DNA of 9,766 bases from an uncultured Rickettsiales bacterium (GTDB lineage Bacteria; Pseudomonadota; Alphaproteobacteria; Rickettsiales; UBA1997): assembly GCA_951801155.1 (NCBI GenBank), contig CATOLK010000036.1:1-9766 (forward strand), read 5' to 3'. Position 1 is the first letter of the stretch. Every line of letters starts with the position of its first letter. Positions 1-5,062 of this stretch are shown one piece after another. The notes below the pieces were generated by a model. That model ran no database searches, was not told the origin of the DNA, and saw only the letters and a list, made by a program, of their open reading frames with translations. The position numbers and the translations under genes were made by a program.

Positions 1-84
1 CATTATACTTTCTAAACATTGTACAAGATATTTTTCAACATTATAAATAGGTACTATTAAAGATACCTTTGGTTTATTAGACAT
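1..84 (-). CDS. Family 2 glycosyltransferase, N-terminal fragment
   Basis: Reading the minus strand from the ATG at 82-84 gives 28 codons that run off the left edge of the window. The peptide contains KVSLIVPIYNVEKYLVQCLE, which is the signature N-terminus of GT-A fold family 2 glycosyltransferases: a first beta strand, then the P-x-Y-N segment that contacts the nucleotide-sugar, then a helix beginning with the conserved E-x-Y-L. Such enzymes transfer sugars to surface polysaccharides or lipids, usually on the cytoplasmic face of the membrane. Only the nucleotide-binding start is visible; the DXD metal site and any acceptor domain lie outside, so substrate and exact subfamily cannot be given. 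It is divergently oriented to the histidine-phosphatase gene and separated from it by the repeat-bearing spacer. No strong Shine-Dalgarno or well-spaced promoter is evident upstream. Confidence 0.82.
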   Translation of the reverse strand, partial: MSNKPKVSLIVPIYNVEKYLVQCLESIM

Positions 85-371
85 TTTATATCTGTATTTT
101 TATTACTTGTTCTAGACTTTAAGTGAAGTATATATTAATATTAAAGTCAATAAATCTTTAAATTTTGCATATTATTTTCAATTTTAATCTAATAATTCAT
201 TAGAATACTTGATAAAACTTAAAAAATTAATAATTATCTAAATATCTAACATCACCCAACCATACGTCAAATCATTAGACTTCCTACATAAAACTATATT
301 CAAATATCAATAATATTTAAATTTATTTATTTTTATGATTATTTATTCTTTAATTTCCTCCTATTTATGTT

Positions 372-426
372 ATTCCAGATTAGAATTACTTGACAATTTA
401 TTGTCTAGTAATTCTTAATGTGGAAT
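372..426. repeat. Hairpin unit A of the repeat
   Basis: The halves 372-397 and 400-426 pair as a stem of about 26 bases with a two-base TT loop. The stem base is ATTCCA/TGGAAT and the apex is ACTTGACAAT/ATTGTCTAGT. Pairing is interrupted only by one G/G clash, one bulged A and one T/T clash. The same imperfections recur in hairpin unit B, although the apex sequences of the two units differ. Confidence 0.85.
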
Positions 427-443
427 CCAGAAATAAATTACTT

Positions 444-520
444 TAATATAAAAAAAGAATATTAGTAATTTTTCTATATCCTATAATATAAAAAAACCTT
501 TAAAATATTTTTCTATATTT
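444..520 (+). repeat. Imperfect tandem duplication inside the inverted-repeat spacer
   Basis: Two 37-base segments, 444-480 and 484-520, both begin TAATATAAAAAAA and both end near TTTTCTATAT, giving a 40-base period. The middle of each segment differs. This internal duplication lies between the two hairpin units. It may be part of the element core or slippage in AT-rich DNA; the low complexity limits how strongly it can be read. Confidence 0.5.
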
Positions 521-540
521 AATATTCTTTATATTACTGG

Positions 541-596
541 ATTCCACATTAAGATTTTCTAGTAAGACAAGCTTACAAGAAAATCTAATCTGGAAT
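541..596. repeat. Hairpin unit B of the repeat
   Basis: The halves 541-566 and 572-596 form a stem of about 25 pairs with the loop ACAAG. It has the same ATTCCA/TGGAAT base as unit A but a different, internally complementary apex (TTTTCTAGTAAG pairing with CTTACAAGAAAA). It lies in the opposite orientation to unit A. The conserved flank following the stem (GACGCAAATAAAGGAAAATT) is also present beside unit A and beside the third copy. Confidence 0.85.
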
Positions 597-623
597 GACG
601 CAAATAAAGGAAAATTAAAGAAT

Positions 624-685
624 AAACAAGCTTACAAGAAATTCTAGCCTGGAATGAAGTAAATAATGGAAAATCAAAAAAATAA
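624..685 (+). repeat. Third, half-length copy of the repeat unit
   Basis: This segment repeats 565-626 in direct orientation with an offset of 59 bases. It has ACAAGCTTACAAGAAA, a CTGGAATGA block, then AAATAATGGAAAAT and a final AATAA. It contains only the descending half of the hairpin, with its partner half missing, so it cannot fold like units A and B on its own. It probably arose by tandem duplication of the end of unit B, or is the relic of another insertion. Confidence 0.8.
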
Positions 686-859
686 CAAATCCAATAAAAA
701 AAGAAAGGTATAAAAAAATAAAATTATTAAATGTATATAGAAAATAAGAATAGTTTTATTTAGGAGGTCTATTAAATAAAAAAAATATTTTTAATTATTT
801 AATGATTTAATGTATAGTTGAGTAAACGCCATTTTTAAAAAATTTTCTTGTTTTTTTAT

Positions 860-865
860 TATAAT
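860..865 (+). promoter_or_regulatory. Possible -10 box for the histidine-phosphatase gene
   Basis: A consensus TATAAT lies 28 bases before the ATG at 894. No convincing -35 hexamer sits 16-18 bases upstream (the region is a run of A), so this is a weak call in DNA where TATAAT can easily arise by chance. Confidence 0.3.
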
Positions 866-893
866 AATTTATTATTTATCTAGTTTTATCAAA

Positions 894-1550
894 ATGATAT
901 TTATGTGGTACATATTTAGACACGGAGAAACATTTAAAAACAAGAGTAAAATAAAACAAGGACATACAAAGTATTCTTTTTTAACTTTTGAAGGAGTTTT
1001 ACAGGTTCACATGAATGGGCTAAAATTGAAGGATTTAGAAGAAAATTTTTCAGATTATAAATTCTTATGCAGTCCCTTAGAGAGAACTTATCATAGTTGT
1101 CAATTAATAATAGAAAGTTTAGGATTGAAAGACACAAGTCCTATAGTTGAAGATTTTATTTTAAGTAGAAATAGAGGAAAAATTGAAACTTATAAAGAAA
1201 AAGAACTTGAAGAGTTTTTTCCAGAAGAAACTAAAAAAATTAAAGAAAATATATGGGGTTATAAATTTGAAGGCTATGAAAGTTATAAAGATTTTTATTT
1301 AAGATTAGCACAGTTTATAAAAAAATATGAAAATGAGAAAAATTTAGTTATAGTAGCTCATAAAGGATTAAATAGAAATTTAATGTACTTAATTAAAAAA
1401 AATACTGAAGTAGAAAATCTAATCGAGTGGATAAATAATTTAAGTGATGAAGAGGGAAGTTCTTTGATTAACGATTTATCAAATAAAGTAAAAACTTTTG
1501 ATCAAAATTATTTTTATTCTTGGGATGGTAATGAGTTTATTAAAATTTAG
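894..1550 (+). CDS. Histidine phosphatase (phosphoglycerate mutase-like) family protein
   Basis: A 218-residue protein of the histidine phosphatase superfamily (branch 1, PhoE/GpmB-like). The phospho-accepting histidine is H10 in the motif FRHGETF. The second phosphate-pocket arginine is R64 in SPLERT, an acidic residue around E86 sits where the proton donor is expected, and the closing histidine is H156 in VIVAHKG. All key catalytic positions are therefore present, and the length fits the family. The substrate cannot be read from sequence; members include cofactor-dependent phosphoglycerate mutases and many small-molecule phosphatases, and the region from about 165 to the end looks lineage-specific. 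A cytosolic enzyme is likely, since there is no signal peptide or membrane helix. The first ATG (894) is used here, but the ATG at 903, giving MWYIFRHGET, is equally plausible. No strong ribosome site distinguishes them. Confidence 0.88.
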   Translation: MIFMWYIFRHGETFKNKSKIKQGHTKYSFLTFEGVLQVHMNGLKLKDLEENFSDYKFLCSPLERTYHSCQLIIESLGLKDTSPIVEDFILSRNRGKIETYKEKELEEFFPEETKKIKENIWGYKFEGYESYKDFYLRLAQFIKKYENEKNLVIVAHKGLNRNLMYLIKKNTEVENLIEWINNLSDEEGSSLINDLSNKVKTFDQNYFYSWDGNEFIKI

Positions 1551-1564
1551 CTAAGAATAATTTA

Positions 1565-1592
1565 TAGACTTTTATTTTTATTATTTTATAAT
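1565..1592 (+). promoter_or_regulatory. Candidate sigma70 promoter for rbfA and the DciA-like gene
   Basis: TAGACT (1565-1570) and a perfect TATAAT (1587-1592) are separated by 16 bases in the short spacer after the phosphatase gene. Transcription would begin near 1599, about 25 bases before the rbfA start. The -35 matches the consensus at four of six positions. Confidence 0.5.
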
Positions 1593-1623
1593 TAATCTAA
1601 TTAATTAGAACTTAAATAGCAAA

Positions 1624-2004
1624 ATGAAAATAAATTATCAAAAAGAAACAAAAAATAATTACCAATTACAAAGAAGTAGTAAATTACAGAAAGTGTTGAA
1701 TGATATTTTTATAAAAAGTAGTTTTTCCATTGGTAATAAACAAGTTTTCGTAAATGTGGTTTATGTTGATGTAAGTAAAGATCTTTCAAATGCAAAAGTA
1801 GTAATTGATAGTTTTGGTTTAGATAGTGATGAGCAAAAACAAGAACTAGTAAAACGATTAAATAAAGATTTTATAAAACAAATAAGGGGAATTATAACTC
1901 AAAAAATGAAAATGAAATATTCTCCTGAAATTATTTTTTATTGTCCTGAAGAAAATAAAAAAGAAAAAAAAGTGTTAGATATTATTGAAGAAGGTTTTAA
2001 TTAA
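1624..2004 (+). CDS. rbfA: Ribosome-binding factor A
   Basis: A 126-residue protein with the RbfA pattern. It opens with the helix SSKLQKVLNDIF (18-29), then the beta strand and motif VYVDVSKDLSNAKVVI (46-61), matching the family's V-S-x-D-L-x-x-A-K-V core. It ends with an amphipathic stretch leading to MKYSPEIIFY (97-106), which corresponds to the conserved T/S-P-E-L-x-F segment. RbfA is a single KH-domain factor that binds the immature 30S subunit and helps mature the 5' end of 16S rRNA, notably during cold adaptation. It is usually found beside infB and truB; neither is here, so the gene has left the standard nusA-infB cluster. Its TAA stop shares a base with the ATG of the next gene. The region before its own start (AAATAGCAAA) has no clear Shine-Dalgarno. 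Confidence 0.92.
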   Translation: MKINYQKETKNNYQLQRSSKLQKVLNDIFIKSSFSIGNKQVFVNVVYVDVSKDLSNAKVVIDSFGLDSDEQKQELVKRLNKDFIKQIRGIITQKMKMKYSPEIIFYCPEENKKEKKVLDIIEEGFN

Positions 2005-2483
2005 TGATAAATAATTCATATTTAGATAAATACAAATCATTTCAATTTTATAGCCGGCAAATTTTAAATCCATTTTTTAAAAACCCAAAATGTAATTTTT
2101 TGTATTTAGTAACTAAAAATTTAGGTAAAATTGTAGGAGAAAAATACAAAGAATATTGTAAAGTTGAAAAGGTTAATCTTATAAATGAAAATAGACAGGG
2201 AAATATTTATTTAATAAGTTTTAATTCTTCTGTTTCTTTTTATTTGAATAATAATAAACATTTTATTATTGAGAAAATAAATGCAATTTTTGGGTATAAT
2301 GCTGTTGGAAATTTATTTATAAAAGAAGTTCCAACTATAGTAAGAAAAAAAGTTGAAAAAACTGAAAAAATAATTGATGAAGAAAAAATAAAGTTTATTA
2401 ACGCTGTTGTAGAAAATGTTGAAAATAAAGATTTAAAAAAAGCATTGATCGATTTGGGTAATGATATTTTTGGATGTTATTAG
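2004..2483 (+). CDS. DUF721/DciA-like protein (putative replicative helicase loader)
   Basis: A 159-residue protein whose 39-108 region follows the DUF721 layout: a helix with NLGKIVGEKYKEYCKV (39-54), then a strand GNIYLISFNSSVSFYL (66-81), then a helix leading to KINAIFGYNAVGNLFIKE (91-108). In DUF721/DciA proteins this KH-like domain binds DnaB helicase and assists its loading in bacteria that lack DnaC. The C-terminal helix ending in VENKDLKKALIDLGNDIFG (139-157) resembles the tail of alphaproteobacterial members. Sequence conservation is low across the family, so the assignment rests on pattern rather than catalytic residues. The ATG at 2004 overlaps the rbfA stop by one base (TAATG). 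A good purine-rich ribosome site, GAAGAAGG, lies about 9 bases upstream inside rbfA, which points to translational coupling. Confidence 0.75.
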   Translation: MINNSYLDKYKSFQFYSRQILNPFFKNPKCNFLYLVTKNLGKIVGEKYKEYCKVEKVNLINENRQGNIYLISFNSSVSFYLNNNKHFIIEKINAIFGYNAVGNLFIKEVPTIVRKKVEKTEKIIDEEKIKFINAVVENVENKDLKKALIDLGNDIFGCY

Positions 2484-2580
2484 ATTTTATATATAGAATA
2501 TTTATTTTTTTTAAAATATAGACAAATTTTTATAATTAAAAAATTTTATTTACTTTTTAAAATTTTAATATATTAATTTA

Positions 2581-2586
2581 TATAAT
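2581..2586 (+). promoter_or_regulatory. Possible -10 box for recA
   Basis: TATAAT lies 24 bases before the recA ATG in a 127-base spacer almost devoid of G and C. The matching -35 region is poor. A second TATAAT occurs at 2531-2536. No LexA-type operator (GTTC-N7-GTTC or its complement) is visible in the spacer. Confidence 0.35.
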
Positions 2587-2610
2587 TTTAAATTTAATTA
2601 AATTTTAAAT

Positions 2611-3729
2611 ATGGTTATAGCAAAAGCAAAAGATTCCTCAACGGGATCAAGTACAGAAAATAAAAAAATAGAGATTAATCCAGAAAAAAAGAAAGCCATA
2701 GATATTGCTCTAAGTCAAATTGACAAACAATTTGGAAAAGGTTCTGCTATGAGATTTGGTCAAAGACCAGTAGAAAATATACAAGTTATTCCATCTGGTT
2801 CTTTAACTGTTGATACTGCATTAGGAGTTGGTGGATATCCAAGAGGAAGAATAGTAGAAATTTATGGCCCTGAAAGTTCGGGAAAAACAACTCTTACGCT
2901 TCATGCTATAGCGGAAGCTCAAAAAATGGGTTTAACTTGTGCTTTTATTGATGCAGAACATGCTTTTGACCCAACTTATGCCCAAGCTCTTGGTATTAAT
3001 CTTGAAGAAATGATTATTTCTCAACCATCCTGCGGAGAAGAGGGGCTTGAAATTGCAGATACACTTGTAAGATCTGGAGCTGTAGATTTAATAATTGTTG
3101 ATTCTGTAGCTGCTTTGGTTCCTAAAGCTGAACTTGATGGTAATATGGATGATAATCAAATGGGTTTACAGGCAAGATTAATGAGCAAAGCTTTAAGGAA
3201 GTTGACTGGTTCGATTTCTAAAACAAATAGTACAGTTATTTTTATAAATCAAATAAGAATGAAAATTGGTATTATGTTTGGTTCTCCAGAAACAACAACT
3301 GGTGGAAATGCTTTAAAATTTTATGCATCTGTTAGATTAGATATAAGGAGAACTGGCTCAATAAAAAATAAAGATGAAATAATAGGAAATACTACTGTTG
3401 TAAAAGTAGTAAAAAATAAAGTTGCTCCTCCTTTTAGAACTGCAAATTTTGAAATTTGTTACGGTGAAGGAATCTCAAAACTTGGAGAGATAGTTGATTT
3501 GGGTGTTGAATATGATATACTTGAAAAATCTGGTTCTTGGTATTCTTATAACAGTCAAAGGTTAGGGCAGGGTAAAGAAAATATAAAAGAATATTTGAAG
3601 CAGAATTCCGAACTGTGTAGTGAAATAGAGAAAAAAATAAGAGAAAAATTAAAAACTTCCCCAGCAAGATTGGTTGTTGGTGGAGAAGTGCCGGAGGATG
3701 AAGATACTAAAATTAGTACCGAAGAATAA
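2611..3729 (+). CDS. recA: Recombinase RecA
   Basis: A 372-residue RecA, full length. The Walker A loop is GPESSGKTT (86-94). E116 in DAEHAFD corresponds to the catalytic glutamate, and Walker B is DLIIVDS (159-165). The conserved GLQARLMSKALRKLTG block is at 185-200. The DNA-binding L2 region begins NQIRMKIGIMFG (213-224) and includes PETTTGGNALKFYASVRLDI (226-245). RecA coats single-stranded DNA, hydrolyses ATP and catalyses strand exchange in homologous recombination; in organisms with LexA it also triggers SOS self-cleavage. The N-terminal lead before the conserved DIALSQIDKQFGKGSAMRFG is about 30 residues, longer than in E. coli, and is Lys/Ser-rich. The acidic C-terminal tail (EDEDTKISTEE) is typical. 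No Shine-Dalgarno is seen before the start. An intrinsic terminator directly follows, so the gene appears to be transcribed alone. Confidence 0.99.
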   Translation: MVIAKAKDSSTGSSTENKKIEINPEKKKAIDIALSQIDKQFGKGSAMRFGQRPVENIQVIPSGSLTVDTALGVGGYPRGRIVEIYGPESSGKTTLTLHAIAEAQKMGLTCAFIDAEHAFDPTYAQALGINLEEMIISQPSCGEEGLEIADTLVRSGAVDLIIVDSVAALVPKAELDGNMDDNQMGLQARLMSKALRKLTGSISKTNSTVIFINQIRMKIGIMFGSPETTTGGNALKFYASVRLDIRRTGSIKNKDEIIGNTTVVKVVKNKVAPPFRTANFEICYGEGISKLGEIVDLGVEYDILEKSGSWYSYNSQRLGQGKENIKEYLKQNSELCSEIEKKIREKLKTSPARLVVGGEVPEDEDTKISTEE

Positions 3730-3744
3730 TTAAGATTTTGTTTT

Positions 3745-3793
3745 AAAGGTTAATAAAATTTATTAATATTTTATTAACCTTTATTGATTTTTT
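3745..3793 (+). terminator. Intrinsic terminator after recA
   Basis: A perfect 15-base inverted repeat (AAAGGTTAATAAAAT at 3745-3759 and its complement at 3768-3782) surrounds an 8-base loop. It is followed within six bases by a T run at 3788-3793. It starts 15 bases after the recA stop. This is the clearest rho-independent terminator in the window; three G-C/G-T-rich pairs at the stem base stabilise an otherwise A-T stem. Confidence 0.85.
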
Positions 3794-4009
3794 AAGTTTA
3801 AAAGTATTTTTGATAATTCTATTTTAAAATGTATTTAAATATTTTTTTAAAAAATATTTAAATGTTTAGGAGTAGGTTTTTAGCAATCATTATAATAATA
3901 AAAGACTACATTCATATATCAATTATTTAAGTTTTGTGGTGTATTATAAAAGAGAAAAAGAAGTTTTTATTTTAAACTGAATGAACCTATATAAATAAAT
4001 AATTTTCTA
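3794..4009. other. Intergenic spacer between the recA terminator and the acetyltransferase promoter
   Basis: There is no reading frame or RNA gene that I can support here. It contains one perfect AT palindrome (3833-3863). The segment 3864-3985 is slightly less AT-extreme than its surroundings, with stops in every frame on both strands. It could be the degraded remains of a gene or a leader region, but nothing in it is recognisable. Confidence 0.5.
3833..3863. repeat. Perfect AT palindrome
   Basis: ATTTAAATATTTTTT (3833-3847) and its exact reverse complement (3849-3863) flank a single T. With no G-C pairs and no loop it is more likely a cruciform-prone or protein-bound site, or a chance product of base composition, than a terminator. 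Confidence 0.6.
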
Positions 4010-4037
4010 TTGACTTTTATAAAGAAATATGTATAAT
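4010..4037 (+). promoter_or_regulatory. Sigma70-type promoter for the acetyltransferase-deacetylase pair
   Basis: TTGACT (4010-4015) and a perfect TATAAT (4032-4037) with a 16-base spacer make one of the best promoters in the window. Start of transcription near 4044 gives a 5' leader of about 68 bases. Confidence 0.72.
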
Positions 4038-4100
4038 AATTATGTATTTAATAAAATTATAATATAATTATTCTTTTATAGAATTATTAACCAAATAAAA

Positions 4101-4105
4101 AAGGA
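4101..4105 (+). promoter_or_regulatory. Ribosome binding site of the acetyltransferase gene
   Basis: AAGGA is separated by six bases from the ATG at 4112. It stands out because most genes in this window lack a recognisable Shine-Dalgarno, and it fixes the start codon. Confidence 0.7.
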
Positions 4106-4111
4106 AATAAA

Positions 4112-5062
4112 ATGGGTGACATTATAATAAGAAAAGCCAGAGTAAGTGAAATTGGAAAAACATTAGGTTTTTTACATTTTATAGCTTATAAAGATAGATT
4201 TTTTAATAAAGAAGTTGCATTTAATAGTGCTATTAAAATTAGTAAAAATGAAAAAAATATAGATTTTAAAACAATTCTAGACCCAGTGGAATTTGGTGGT
4301 TATTTAGGAATTAATTATCGAGATTTAATTCCAAATGGTGATGAAGGGCAGTCTTTAGAGTCTTTTAATCGATATTGGGATAGTAAAAAAAACGATTTTG
4401 AAAATGGTAAATTTATTACTTATGTAGCCGAAGATAAAAAAACAAATAAATTAGTTGGTTTTGTAAAAGGTGATTATAGTATTAATAGTTATGGTTCAAA
4501 TGAATTAGGATCCATTTATATAGATCCAAATTATAAAGGTATTGGTTTGGGTTTTGATTTGGTAAAAAAATATTTTACTGATATTATAGAAAAAAATCCA
4601 AATTGTAATGGTATAATGACTGATTGTTATATTAGAAACAATTCTCAATATTTTTTTAATAGATTAGGTGCTACTTTTCATAGTTTTTGTTCTATACCAA
4701 ATTTATATTTAACTAGAAGAAGAATTGGTATTCTTGAACAAGAAAACTTATGTATAGGTGGTGAAATGATGAGTTTTTCAAGGCGAAATATAGAAGATGT
4801 AATATTAGCTAAAAATTCTAGATGTTTACCAAAACCAACAGAAAAATATACGAGAGACAGAGAATTCTATAAACAAGTTATGTTTAATATACAAAAATAT
4901 AGTGCATTACCACCATATTTAGGAGATGTAATGTTAGAAGAAACAGTTAAATTTTATAATAGTAAAATAGAAGAGAATAAATTAATTGAAGCATTTAAAG
5001 ATATGGATAATGTAATTTTAAAAAAATATAATAATAAATTATCATTAAAACGTATATCATGA
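4112..5062 (+). CDS. GNAT family N-acetyltransferase with C-terminal extension
   Basis: A 316-residue protein. The acetyl-CoA binding motif A is clear: ELGSIYIDPNYKGIGLGFDL (131-150) holds the beta-4 strand and the pyrophosphate-binding loop of form x-x-G-x-G-x-G. Before it, FITYVAEDKKTNKLVGFVKG (101-120) gives the preceding strand pair, and NSQYFFNRLGAT (177-188) is the usual motif B helix with its N-x-x-x-x-F-Y/F-x-x-x-G-F/A signature. The GNAT fold therefore spans about 1-195, with a longer than usual insertion at 30-95. The remaining 120 residues form an extension I do not recognise, rich in charged and aromatic residues. No signal or membrane segment is seen, so it is cytosolic. The acceptor is unknown. 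The next gene is a predicted N-acyl amino acid deacetylase starting within this stop codon, suggesting linked chemistry. A strong promoter and AAGGA site precede it. Confidence 0.9.
   Translation: MGDIIIRKARVSEIGKTLGFLHFIAYKDRFFNKEVAFNSAIKISKNEKNIDFKTILDPVEFGGYLGINYRDLIPNGDEGQSLESFNRYWDSKKNDFENGKFITYVAEDKKTNKLVGFVKGDYSINSYGSNELGSIYIDPNYKGIGLGFDLVKKYFTDIIEKNPNCNGIMTDCYIRNNSQYFFNRLGATFHSFCSIPNLYLTRRRIGILEQENLCIGGEMMSFSRRNIEDVILAKNSRCLPKPTEKYTRDREFYKQVMFNIQKYSALPPYLGDVMLEETVKFYNSKIEENKLIEAFKDMDNVILKKYNNKLSLKRIS

Larger units (their letters stand above)
342..626. repeat. MITE-like large inverted repeat
   Basis: The roughly 89-base left arm (342-430) is an imperfect reverse complement of the right arm (537-626). 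The outer part (tttattctttaatt), the block ATTCCAGATTAG and the inner end TTAATGTGGAATCCAG all match. The complementarity continues inward: 444-464 pairs with 520-536 around a 4-base indel. The arms enclose a spacer of about 106 bases with no coding potential. Each arm is itself a hairpin, so the whole is two facing copies of one palindromic unit. The architecture resembles a non-autonomous miniature element or a paired REP-type palindrome. No transposase gene and no clear target-site duplication are visible, so the mode of movement is unknown. Confidence 0.85.
85..893. other. Gene-free spacer holding a palindromic repeat cluster
   Basis: This is an approximately 800-base stretch between divergent genes with no credible reading frame on either strand. 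Stops are frequent in every frame, and the few open runs lack starts, ribosome sites and family motifs. The middle (342-685) is occupied by the inverted and direct repeats described separately. The flanks 85-341 and 686-893 are plain AT-rich DNA. A strong Shine-Dalgarno-like AGGAGGT at 762-768 is followed by only ATT-AAA-TAA, so it serves no gene that I can see. Confidence 0.7.

Noticed and set aside
145..150. TTGACT on the minus strand upstream of the glycosyltransferase fragment
   Set aside because: No -10 hexamer sits at 16-18 bases; the nearest TATACT is only 12 bases away.
240..300. Locally less AT-rich patch reading DVWLGDVRYLDNY on the minus strand
   Set aside because: Stops lie immediately before and after, there is no start or ribosome site, and the segment is too short to identify as a pseudogene.
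1..893. CRISPR array at the repeat cluster
   Set aside because: The repeats are few, inverted, of unequal length and not separated by uniform unique spacers.
934..1137. Antisense reading frame opposite the histidine-phosphatase gene
   Set aside because: It lies entirely inside a gene with intact catalytic motifs, and its translation has no family features.
2524..2545. Short A-T inverted repeat after the DciA-like gene (AAATTTTT / AAAAATTT)
   Set aside because: An eight-pair stem without any G-C pair is expected by chance in this composition and has no proper T tract placement.
3434..3667. Antisense reading frame opposite the 3' part of recA
   Set aside because: It is opposite a highly conserved coding sequence; the peptide is low-complexity and has no motif.
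3864..3985. Possible small RNA or tRNA between recA and the acetyltransferase gene
   Set aside because: No cloverleaf, no conserved tRNA T-loop sequence and no GC-rich stem; only the promoter further downstream is supported.
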